From: Oehlia diaphana
Lineage: Eukaryota; Glomeromycota; Glomeromycetes; Glomerales; Glomeraceae
NCBI GenBank assembly: GCA_003833135.1
Contig: QZLH01000430.1
Location: 1 to 33,771 of the forward strand
Direction of reading: 5' to 3'
DNA length: 33,771 nucleotides
Part shown: piece by piece, positions 11,241 through 19,225 of the stretch
How positions within the stretch are numbered: position 1 is the stretch's first letter
How the letters are laid out: each line of letters starts with the position of its first letter
Made by a program: the position numbers and the translations under genes
The notes under the pieces: generated by a model
Told to the model about the DNA's origin: nothing
The model's input: only the letters and a program-made list of their open reading frames with translations
The model's database searches: none

Positions 11241-11892
11241 TAGAGCTGCGACCCGTTACCCATTTACCCGGATACAATCCGGGTATACTCGAGTTTCTAT
11301 GAGTATCCGGGTTATGGAATAGCAAACGGGTAAAAATGGGTAATACCCGTTTTGTATCCGTTTTATGTTGAAATAAATATACCCGGGTATTACTCGGGTA
11401 ATTGCTCCATAAATTTTGCCAGAATTAAGATGTTAACTCGGGTCAGAATTTTATGCCGGCCAGAATTAATGTTTATAAACCACTTGGTGATCATCACTAA
11501 TAGTAATAGTACGGTTACAAGTTTTAATATTTGAACGAAAAAGTTACCACAAAAAATAACTTTTGTCCTATTTTATTAATTCTGGTTAAAATTATAAATT
11601 TCGGCCAGAATTAAATGTTATGTTAATGGTCACCACTGGTGAGTTTTAGCAATGCTTATTGTAAAGATTTCTTTATTTTTGTATATATAATTGACAATTA
11701 TCTTGATCTTGATTTATAGATTTATTGAGAAAAAACCAGGTTTTTATCCGGGTAATACCCGGGTATACTCGGGTCATATCTAACAAAAGATAAAACGGGT
11801 ATGAACGGGTAATACCCGTTTTGGATTCGGGTAACACATTTTTTGATTTGGGTATGATCCGGATACAGAAATTCTGACGGGTCGCAGCTCTA
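11241..11892. mobile_element. hAT-type MITE with internal ACCCGT/CGGGTA repeats
   Basis: Perfect 16-bp inverted ends, TAGAGCTGCGACCCGT at 11241-11256 and its complement at 11877-11892, are flanked by an 8-bp duplication with one mismatch (CCAACAAG at 11233-11240, GCAACAAG at 11893-11900). The TAGAGCTG start and 8-bp TSD are typical of hAT elements. The arms are built of CGGGTA/TACCCG minisatellite-like motifs. A roughly 80-bp stretch near 11278-11361 recurs directly near 11758-11830, including a shared 17-mer GGGTAATACCCGTTTTG. It encodes no transposase and must depend on an autonomous hAT. It has split an older coding sequence. Confidence 0.88.
11397..11653. repeat. Nested repeat with GGCCAGAATTAA motifs
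   Basis: The core of the hAT MITE has a different composition. It begins ATTGCTCC and contains several copies of GGCCAGAATTAA or close variants (near 11418, 11458 and 11603). It ends GGTGAGTTTTAGCAAT, the same terminal motif as the 60-bp palindrome at 4110-4169. It is probably a second element or element fragment inside the hAT MITE. Similar GGCCGAAATTAAC and CAGCCAGAATTAAC motifs occur near 23173-23205. No TSD is resolved. Confidence 0.45.
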
Positions 11893-12677
11893 GCAACAAG
11901 GACTTCATTGACAAGAAGTCTTCTCAAAAGAATGCAACCAAGCCTGGTTATAATAAGATAGATAAGGGATCTTTCAGAAGACAAATATCTGCATTTCTTT
12001 TAATAAAGGTGATGATCATTTAATAGGGATTTTAGCTCTCAAATAAATCATATATATTTCTGGAGTCAAATACTGCTGAGTATTCCAACAGGCTCAAGAA
12101 TAGCCATTAATGAAAAAAATGAACTAGTGGTCCAATTAGAGACCTCTCAGCACACACCACAAGAAGTTTAGAAGATTCAAGAACTTCTAAAGCAGAACTC
12201 AGAATAACTGACAAAATTAAAAAAGATGCAGAAAGAAGCTTGGGATGTCCAAGTCAAAAATAAACATCAGTTGGATGAGAAGGTTTTAATTTCTCTTTTT
12301 CTATTTTTTTTTGTTTTGTTTTCTTGAATATAACTATCTCATATATTACTAATATATTCCCTTGAAAATTAATAAAAATAATATAATAATTCAACAGCAA
12401 GATTATTTAAAATAATTTACAGAAATACATATCATATTATCTAATTAAAAATTATTAGCTCATTTTAATTGCAAAAAAGATTTCTAAATAAATAAATAAA
12501 ATATTCTTAGAAAAAATAAATATATTTAATTCTTCCCCTCCCTCTAAAGTAACTAGTTTCAGTATAAAACTTAATGTTTTTAAATCCTTTACTTCCAATT
12601 GATATTTGAAGGACCTACAAATATATAATAAATAAGAAACACTATTTAACATTTCATTTAAACTCTATACTTAGATT

Positions 12678-12862
12678 CCCTGTAAAAAAAGTTGATCCGT
12701 TTTTTATATTCCATCTTTTTTCCATAAAAGGCTCATATTTCCGGAATTAATAGGCTTATATCACGGAATTTATTAAATTATTCACATTTTCCGTGAATGG
12801 ATCCGTGAAAGGCTCATTTTACGGAGCTTTTACAGAAATAACGGATAAAAATTTTTGTAGGG
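12678..12862. mobile_element. MITE of the CCCTATAAAAA group, TSD ATT
   Basis: The ends are CCCTGTAAAAAAAGTTGATC (then CGTT) on the left and, read inward from the right, CCCTACAAAAATTTTTATC (then CGTT). A perfect ATT duplication flanks it (12675-12677, 12863-12865). The interior has inverted CCGTGAA and CCGGAATT motifs and no coding frame. It lies between two coding pieces of the multi-exon relic, probably in an intron. Confidence 0.75.
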
Positions 12863-13592
12863 ATTACAAAGGTGGCATAAAAAATATTAGATGGAAAAAG
12901 AGTGTAGAAAAAAACTTTAAATTCAATTAGAAAGATGTTGCAAGAAGTAAAGACTTATTGACAAAAGAGAACAAAGCCTTTAACTTGGAGAGGTTAACAC
13001 ACATAATACGTGATTTTGAATTAAAAGGTATATATTTTCATAATTTATTTTATATTACCACTAAAATCTAATAATGATGAAATCTATAAAAATTCAAGAG
13101 CAAATTCTTTATTCTACAATTATGGGACATATTATTAATTCGTTAAAAAATAAATGAATAATAAATTACTTACAATCTTAAAATATACCATATTACTTAT
13201 TATTAGATTTTTTTTTATGAATACGTTATACTCGTAATTTACCATCGAGAAAAAAATGCTGTTGATTTGACAATACTTTTTAATGTTTGTGCCATTTTTT
13301 TTAGGCTACGCTGGGGTGGTCACGAAATAGCCAGCAGCACATGTGGCAGATATTGCGAGATTTTGCTGCTAAAAAATTTTGATAATGAATCACGATAAAT
13401 GTGCCAACTTTCAATTGCAAGGGTTCAACAAGTGACGATGAATACGATCAAAAAATGCAATTATTTAAAGATCACAAATTAATACTACGCGAAAACATTG
13501 AAGAACAAGAATATATTGGTAATAAACGATGGGCAGTTCGGACAAGTTTCAAATATGAAATACAAATTACAAATCCACGTACGTGGATTTAG

Positions 13593-14010
13593 ATAAAATA
13601 GTAAATTAATTATTTGTTTTTTTTAAAAAAAATTTTGATTTCACAAAATAAGCATTTGAACAAAATGTTTAACTGTTAATATCGCAACCATTACAAGTTT
13701 TTGGGTGGTCCATGACCAATTAAGCATGGTAGAGTTTCTAATTTTCTCAAAACTTACTAATTTTGTAATCCGCCTCATGTATAACATTCTGTAAGCAAGG
13801 TAAAAGAGATTCTTTTAACATTACGTACTACTTTAGTACTTTATTTTTTTTTAAAAAAAAAATGAGATATCATTTCATTAAAAACAAATCAATATTTAAA
13901 ACCATCAAGTATCATGCAAATGTAAAAAAGTTCAAAAATGTTAGAAAATAATTTATTATTAAGTTTTAATCATAACTTATATCTACATCAAATTATTATA
14001 ATGCAGACTT
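13593..14010. other. Spacer and 3' flank of the F-box gene
   Basis: Non-coding AT-rich DNA with two T(n)A(n) tracts at 13617-13632 and 13844-13862. It includes the downstream flank of the minus-strand F-box gene with a candidate polyadenylation signal. Confidence 0.5.
13952..13957 (-). terminator. Candidate polyadenylation signal of the F-box gene
   Basis: On the minus strand this reads AATAAA, about 54-59 nt after the TAA of the F-box gene, in an A/T-rich context. It is the right hexamer at a usual distance, but chance matches are common in such DNA. Confidence 0.4.
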
Positions 14011-15546
14011 TTACAAATAATACTTCAAATTCTTGTCTTCTAACTCAAAAATTGAATCATATTTATAATCTTTAACTACCCCATTACTTTTATGCTTATT
14101 GATTAATTCTGTAAAATCCTCTCCTCTGCAAGTAGGATCAACTACAGTAAATATAGTAAATGCATGTCTATCTTTCCAATTTACTAAGAATTCTTCCATC
14201 ATTTTTAAAGAAAATTTGAATTCACTACCACATATAATTTCTTTAAGATTAGTCGGTGCCAATCTAATTAATATTTTTAATAGTTCTTCCCCATATTTTA
14301 AAAAGTATTCGTAAATATCATCACAGTTAGTATCGAATATATATATTAATAATGATTTTAAATTTCGACATATTTTTAGTAATTTTTCGAGTTCAGTGAA
14401 ATTCTCTTTTGTGGGTGAAATTAAAATTGACAAATATTCTATTGAAGGACAATTTTCATAAACATTACGAATAAAATAGAGAGAACTTTCATTAAAGTTC
14501 TCGTCAGCATCTTCAAAGTCGTAAATACTAAAAGGTGTGAATAAAATTTTTTTGAGACGCCCTCCACTATTTTTAATTATATTAGAAACTGTATTTAATC
14601 TATTACGCTCTATATTAAGGATTTCAAGTTCGGGATAAGCCTGCTTTACAAATTTTTTTTTATGTTTTAATTGTTCATGTTCTTCATTAAGATTAAGATA
14701 GTGATCAATTATTAATATCTTTAGCTTATAAAATTTTGGAAGTATCTCTAACAATAATGTGTGCTCATAATCTAACACATATTGGAACGATAATCTTAGG
14801 TAATTGATACTTACTGCTTTCTTTTCCAGAGCAATAAGAATTTGTTCGTATGGATCATCATTCGCAAAATATTCATCATAAAAACAATCTTTCCACTCAA
14901 AATGCTTTAAGCTCTTCTGAACTTCAATTAATTTAACAATCCCATGATTAGATTGTGTGCTCATATTAAAAATGACTAGTTTCTGTATACGTTGACAGAA
15001 ACGTGATAATCCATAAAAGTATGAAGAATTAAAGGATGTATCAAATTCTAATTCACAAAGTGATTCAAGACAAGTCTTAGCTTCTGGAAAGTAATATATT
15101 TGATGCTTAATTGATTTCATATTCAAACATTTCAACTTTGGACATTTTTTCATAAAGAAATAATAAAATTCTTGTTGCATAATAAATTGGTTATAAGCTA
15201 AAGTTGATCCAATAGAAATTATACTATTTATAGTATTTGCGTTGATACTTCTACAGAAGGATAAATAATCAAACAGGGTGGATTTAACTAAAACTGAAGG
15301 CAATTGGATTCTTTCCTCTGTTATGAATTTTTTAATATTATCAAAAAAATAATTGGTAATAATGGCAAACAAATAATCTTTATTCCCATAATTGATACCG
15401 CTATAAGACCAAGGGTCCCTCCATAAAACTGGAACAGCTGTTTCACACCATAGTCTATTAACCATTAAACATGAAAAAAAGGATTTTGAATTATCTTGTA
15501 ATTCTTCAAATATTAAGAAAAGAATGTCTTTGCCGAGTTTGGACAT
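14011..15546 (-). CDS. F-box protein with LRR-like repeats
   Basis: A single 511-codon exon on the minus strand. Residues 3-46 fit an F-box: LGKDILFLIFEELQ, a conserved SCLMVNRLWCETAVPVLWR region, and the DPW typical of glomeromycotan F-box proteins. F-box proteins bind Skp1 and bring substrates to SCF ubiquitin ligases. The rest is a long array of irregular leucine-rich units (CPKLKCLNMKSI, YKLKILIIDHY, YPELEILNIERN, CPSIEYLSILIS, CRNLKSLLIYIF), the likely substrate-binding face. The C-terminus is charged, ending DKNLKYYL. No signal peptide or membrane segment is seen. The start at 15546 is the first ATG after upstream non-coding DNA, has A at -3, and puts the F-box at the N-terminus as in the family. 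A T11A10 tract lies just upstream. The frame is intact and is the only convincing long gene here. The substrate is unknown. Confidence 0.93.
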   Translation of the reverse strand: MSKLGKDILFLIFEELQDNSKSFFSCLMVNRLWCETAVPVLWRDPWSYSGINYGNKDYLFAIITNYFFDNIKKFITEERIQLPSVLVKSTLFDYLSFCRSINANTINSIISIGSTLAYNQFIMQQEFYYFFMKKCPKLKCLNMKSIKHQIYYFPEAKTCLESLCELEFDTSFNSSYFYGLSRFCQRIQKLVIFNMSTQSNHGIVKLIEVQKSLKHFEWKDCFYDEYFANDDPYEQILIALEKKAVSINYLRLSFQYVLDYEHTLLLEILPKFYKLKILIIDHYLNLNEEHEQLKHKKKFVKQAYPELEILNIERNRLNTVSNIIKNSGGRLKKILFTPFSIYDFEDADENFNESSLYFIRNVYENCPSIEYLSILISPTKENFTELEKLLKICRNLKSLLIYIFDTNCDDIYEYFLKYGEELLKILIRLAPTNLKEIICGSEFKFSLKMMEEFLVNWKDRHAFTIFTVVDPTCRGEDFTELINKHKSNGVVKDYKYDSIFELEDKNLKYYL

Positions 15547-16112
15547 TTTTATTCAAAAATTTTTTTTTTTAAAAAAAAAAGAAAAACAACTAAAACGAAA
15601 ATTGTAATTTATTTATGTACATCGGAACTTGGAATCAACTCCGGTAAATTTTCCAAATTGGATTGTTCTGTGCGATCATATACAAAGAATACAATATAAA
15701 TAGTACATTAAACGTGGTAGTACAGGTGACTGTGATTTAATTATTTCTTTATTTAATTTTTAATCTTTTCATATGATCCTTTTTTGTTTAAAGTAATTAC
15801 TAATTACCAATGAAACGATTTTTTATTTTATTATTTTTATTGTATTATACTATTTTATATTATTTTATAATATATTGCTTTACTATTTATTGCGTCATAA
15901 TAGATTATATTGTTAGTGTAATTTTGGTATATATATATACTGTTTAAGTTAGAATTTTTTTTCATTTATTTGACAAAATTAATGATTTAATTTAAAATTC
16001 TCACGAACTTTAATTTTTTATATTGTAATTTTCATATTTTTTATTTTTATTTTTCAGAAAACTCTACACCCTTTAAAGTTTAGAAGTTGACGTAGCTAGA
16101 TGTTTTACAAAA
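15547..16112. other. Upstream flank of the F-box gene
   Basis: AT-rich non-coding DNA that must contain the F-box promoter. Apart from the T/A tract at 15560-15580 no control element can be singled out. A TATTTATA-like match on the minus strand near 15700 is possible but unconvincing in such AT-rich DNA. Confidence 0.4.
15560..15580. promoter_or_regulatory. T11A10 tract just upstream of the F-box start
   Basis: Eleven T followed by ten A, a self-complementary tract 14-34 bp upstream of the ATG at 15546. Rigid dA:dT tracts exclude nucleosomes and often mark fungal promoters. Similar tracts occur at 766-784, 2621-2636, 5392-5412, 13617-13632, 13844-13862 and 17741-17756, so a gene-specific role is not proven. 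Confidence 0.35.
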
Positions 16113-16279
16113 CCCTATAAAAAATGTTTGTCCGATAAATATTTGAAATGGGGCCAATTTTCTGTACAACTCGCACAATACAACATGCGGAGATTAAGAA
16201 TTTTTAACCAATAAATGTCAGAACGGGGTCAATTTTCTGAACAAAAACCTGAACAGTGTTTGGACAATATTTTTTAGGG
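16113..16279. mobile_element. MITE of the CCCTATAAAAA group, TSD AAA
   Basis: The left end is CCCTATAAAAAATGTTTGTC (then CG). The right end read inward is CCCTAAAAAATATTGTCC. The flanks are AAA on both sides (16110-16112, 16280-16282). Inside, GGGGYCAATTTTCTGWACAA occurs twice (near 16152 and 16226). It has no coding capacity. Ends and TSD length match the elements at 7407 and 12678. Confidence 0.7.
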
Positions 16280-16479
16280 AAACTATAAAAATTGTGAACA
16301 ATATATTTGCAATAAACAAATTTTTTTTTTGTTATCTACAATAAGGCAATATAAAGTTAAAAAATTGTTTCAACAAGTTTTTTTTGTGTTTACCCAATAA
16401 ATTGCTCTAAAATTATATCACGTGATAAACTAAAGTTAATTACGAAATTTTACTATTAAAAATTATTAATAGGAATGTA

Positions 16480-17072
16480 TCGCCTACAATCACACTTTCA
16501 CACAAAGGATCTCTCGAGCAGCGAGTTAGCTCCACAATAGAAGAAATATTTATAGGCTCACAAGCTACTATTCACACCTTTTACTCGCCGCTCAATTCTC
16601 TGAAAAACACGCGTTTCCAGAAAATTAACAACCTTTTGATTTGGCAGGAAATGGAATCTAATAGATGACCTTTGGTTCTTACACGTTTAATACAAATCTT
16701 CCAGAAACACAAAATTTTATTCTGGACCCTTCTCGCCCCTGAAGACAGTTTTCATCGGTGCAATTTTTTTAATTGGATGCATTAAGATATTTCTGCGATT
16801 AGACATTAACCTCCTTTTTATTGAACCTAAACATCAAAAGACTTGATAGCCACTTTCCGCCCATCAGCACAGACAAACTTCTCAAAAAACTTTTATGTAA
16901 CTTCGTTTATATTTTAGTACATTATTTACATTATGATATATGCACAGATATTTGGAAATACCGTTGTGATCTATTCTCAGAGTGGAAACATCGTAACAAT
17001 ATTAACAAAAACTCATTCAAGAAATTTCGAGCCCGCAAAACAACAAAAAAAATCGCACCAAGATTCGACTGA
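16480..17072 (+). pseudogene. C-terminal remnant of a non-LTR retrotransposon ORF
   Basis: From the insertion boundary a frame reads SPTITLSHKGSLEQRVSST and on to NNLLIWQEMESNR, then a TGA at 16666 where Trp would fit, then PLVLTRLIQIFQKHKILFW to a TAA at 16783. After a frameshift the sequence resumes and reads YDICTDIWKYRCDLFSEWK before ending at 17072. The IW-x-x-RC pattern near the end resembles the C-terminal segment after the reverse transcriptase of fungal LINE polyproteins; this assignment is by pattern only. The catalytic domain is absent because the insertion is 5'-truncated. One stop and at least one frameshift show that it is dead. Confidence 0.55.
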
Positions 17073-17123
17073 TTCAAACATCTCCGACTGAAAAAACACG
17101 CGTCGAGAACGTTTTATAATTAT

Positions 17124-17300
17124 CTTTATCACCTGGCTACTAATTGGTATTTAGGATTTTTTCCGCCAGTTATAAACTGGCGGACCAATTAGTATATCCA
17201 GGATGATAAAAAAGTTATTTACTGATCTAGTTTAATATATAAATGGGTCATCATCCTTCGGATGATAACCCATTTATATACTACTAGATTAGTAAATAAC
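17124..17300 (+). other. Two large hairpins in the LINE 3' untranslated region
   Basis: The first hairpin pairs 17124-17148 with 17184-17210 and encloses an inner hairpin CGCCAGTT/AACTGGCG. The second pairs 17214-17256 with 17261-17300, almost perfect over about 40 bp, and is capped by TTCG closed by C-G (CCTTCGG at 17255-17261), the very stable cUUCGg tetraloop. LINE reverse transcriptases of the stringent type recognise 3' stem-loops, so these are candidate recognition elements. They could also be a small palindromic element inserted in the LINE. Confidence 0.6.
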
Positions 17301-17457
17301 TAATACTTATCGTAACTCTTACTATTACTAGTTAAATATGTGACGTCATTAGTTAGTATGTAAATTTTACCTCTGTACCTATGTATCTGTTTCGGCAGTT
17401 TACTTGCCTTTATTGATGTAATAAAATAAAATAAAATAAAAAATTAATAGGAATGTA

Positions 17458-17901
17458 GTGATTTTATCCAAATAATATTTATTTGTTAATTTAAAACTTG
17501 AATTTTATAGGAACGAAAGCTTTAATAAGTTATATATATATTTTATTATATTATTTCGGATCATAGTAAAATTTTTTTTTTTTAATAATAAATTGCATTA
17601 TTTTTTTAAATAAACGTGATAGTATGCACCCTAAACTGATGTTTTTGTTTAAAAATGTACGTAACATAGTAAATACAAGCTTGTTTTTTTTATTATTTTA
17701 TTAAATAAAAAATTCATTTTTTTTATTAAAACGAAAAATCTTTTTTAAAAAAAAAAGCAGGTTTGAGATAAACTTAAACAGTGGCTGCTTTAGCATTCAT
17801 CATGATACACGTATTAAACAATTTATTTAATAAAGATAATATAATTTAATTTGTGATTTATATTTTTTTATTAATTATCAGAAGCTCCCTATGTTAAATG
17901 T
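17458..17901. other. AT-rich non-coding stretch
   Basis: No gene is visible. A T6A10 tract lies at 17741-17756. Confidence 0.4.
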
Positions 17902-18713
17902 TTACTTGTTAAAATTAAAAATAATCGATAGAATCATGTAATGGTCGATCGAATTATAAAAAAATTGAATGTACGAGATTATATCTCGTAAGTCATTAAT
18001 ATAAATGCGAGAAGATATCAATAACTGGTTGGCCCAATTTTTGGCCATCAATTTTTTTGGCATAAGAGCATTTATACTGTTTTTTTTTTCTTCTTCAGAC
18101 AACATTTTCCATATTTTTGACGCGGCCGTTTCATTTGTCGTTACTTTTCATCCTATTGTGAGCTTTTAGAGGCAGGAGAAATAGGCTTTGTACGTTTCTT
18201 GTATAATGAAAGTCCTGGTTGAATCTCATTATTAGAAAAAAATTTCTTGAACAGCTGCTTTATTTGAAAGTTGTTCGTCTTTGAGATCATCACGTTTTAA
18301 TGCAAGTTGACCTTCTAACTGATGTTGAGAGCGAGGCAGTACTTTTAGTATTAATATTAGACCTGCTAATTCTTTTTCTTTGCATTTTTTAAGAATAATT
18401 TCGCTATAATATTAATGAATGGAATATTAAGTTAAATTGACACAATTGGAAATAAATCATGAGTGTGAAAATTATACTGCAAATTTACTTAATTGATTTC
18501 GTATGACCGAGTCGAAAAAAAGGGTTGTCACACTTTGTCCGTAACAAATGAGGTCGCTGAGGTTGTTGATATTGTTGACATTATTGATAATGTCGAAAGT
18601 TGAAATTGAAATTGTTGAAATTGTTGAAGTTGTTGAAGTTGTTTGAAATTGTTGAAGTTGTTGAAATTGTTGTTGAAATTGTTGTTGAAATTGTTGATAT
18701 TCGAAATCTTCAA
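17902..18713 (-). pseudogene. Decayed minus-strand gene of unknown family
   Basis: Read on the minus strand, the first piece (18713 to about 18470) is a Gln/Asn/Phe low-complexity segment (NFNNFKQLQQLQQF) followed by SATSFVTDK, with KCDNPFFDSVIRNQLSKFAV in the neighbouring frame. After a plausible TATTATAG acceptor, a second piece from 18403 to 18232 reads EIILKKCKEKELAGLILILK and LKRDDLKDEQLSNKAAVQEI. A frame change leads to NNEIQPGLSLYKKRTKPISP. A third piece, in the frame with an ATG at 18105, reads ASKIWKMLSEEEKKNSINAL and onward to 17902. The pieces look like one gene broken by frameshifts. The WKMLSEEEKK stretch is faintly like an HMG box but is too short to assign. Confidence 0.4.
18595..18695. 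repeat. TTGTTGAAA-type microsatellite
   Basis: Imperfect tandem repeats of TTGTTGAAA/TTGTTGAAG and related 9-12-bp units. On the minus strand these give Asn/Phe/Gln runs. This is replication-slippage DNA and may be part of the decayed gene. Confidence 0.75.
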
Positions 18714-18727
18714 AATCGTAATATTAA

Positions 18728-18858
18728 GGGCAATGGCATTTATTACGTAATATTTTAGGGGTGGGGAGTAAAGAAAGGTCTTAATATATATGATGGAACA
18801 TAAGATTTTATATTAAAACTTATAATAAATGGATATTACATAATAAATGTCACTGCCC
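18728..18858. mobile_element. PIF/Harbinger-like MITE with TAA duplication
   Basis: Inverted ends GGGCAATGGCATTTATTA (left) and, read inward from the right, GGGCAGTGACATTTATTA match at 23 of 26 positions when extended through GTAATAT. TAA flanks both sides (18725-18727, 18859-18861). A GGGC start with a 3-bp TWA TSD is the PIF/Harbinger pattern. At 131 bp it is a pure MITE with no coding sequence. Confidence 0.78.
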
Positions 18859-18861
18859 TAA

Positions 18862-19193
18862 GATTCCATGATGATTTAAAAAATTTATAGAATTAGTTAG
18901 GGCGAAAATAATTCTGATTTTTTGAATTTTTTGAATTTTTTGAGGAAAAATATCTTAATCTTTTATAAGGCCTATTTACTATAACTATTTCAATAGATAA
19001 ATAGTACTTAGAATATTTCATCCGAATTTTAATAACACTAAACTTAACATTTTATCATTGAATGAATTATTATGAAACAAAATTTTCTCCTGTAAACATC
19101 TAAATGAAATGATAAATTTGGTTAATAAAAAAGATAAGAAGAATTATTATCAAAAAAACTTGTTTGTGAGAATTTTTTTTTTTTAAATTGCAG
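18862..19193. other. AT-rich non-coding stretch
   Basis: No gene or repeat is supported. The right edge (ATTTTTTTTTTTTAAATTGCAG) looks like the end of an intron before the candidate exon at 19194. Confidence 0.35.
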
Positions 19194-19225
19194 GTAATGA
19201 CGATGATTTATCAGCAGGGCAAGAT
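19194..19225 (+). CDS. Candidate terminal exon of a small protein
   Basis: A long pyrimidine tract ends in TTGCAG at 19193. The next 32 bases read, in one phase, NDDDLSAGQD then TAA, followed by an AT-rich 3' flank with ATAAA motifs. The acidic tail and clean acceptor suggest a last exon. The phase fits the signal-peptide exon at 7889-7955 (joined codon G|GT), but the distance exceeds 11 kb and crosses other loci. No nearer first exon was found. It is reported as an orphan exon. Confidence 0.25.

Larger units (their letters stand above)
11131..13592 (+). pseudogene. Decayed multi-exon gene interrupted by two MITEs
   Basis: Protein-like pieces lie in order on the plus strand. 11131-11240 encodes a Lys-rich segment (SFPEAKKKKIREFLKERSK). 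11893-12010 gives DFIDKKSSQKNATKPGYNKI. 12017-12290 gives a coiled-coil-like segment (NELVVQLETSQHTPQEV, stop, KIQELLKQNSE, stop, LTKLKKMQKEAWDVQ). 12865-13027 gives DVARSKDLLTKENKAFNLER and IIRDFELKG with one stop. A GT-AG intron 13028-13304 (277 bp, TTTTTTTTAG acceptor) joins in phase to GYAGVVTK, stop, PAAHVADIARF. The last piece, to 13592, reads DDEYDQKMQLFKDHKLILRE and ends NPRTWI. Stops and frame changes show decay. The hAT MITE 11241-11892 and the CCCTGT MITE 12678-12862 sit inside. The family is not recognised; Lys/Glu-rich coiled coil is the main visible trait. Confidence 0.5.
16465..17457 (+). mobile_element. 5'-truncated LINE with 15-bp target-site duplication
   Basis: A perfect 15-bp repeat, ATTAATAGGAATGTA, lies at 16465-16479 and 17443-17457 and flanks a 963-bp insert (16480-17442). 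The insert ends in ATAAAATAAAATAAAATAAA, an A-rich tail immediately before the second TSD. The 5' part has decayed coding frames and the 3' part is non-coding with two large hairpins. TSD, tail and 5' truncation are the marks of target-primed reverse transcription, so this is the 3' end of a non-LTR retrotransposon. Confidence 0.85.

Noticed and set aside
11673..11984. 103-residue minus-strand open frame
   Set aside because: It spans the right end of the hAT MITE; most of it is minisatellite translation.
14099..14314. Plus-strand open frame inside the F-box gene
   Set aside because: Shadow of the long minus-strand F-box coding sequence.
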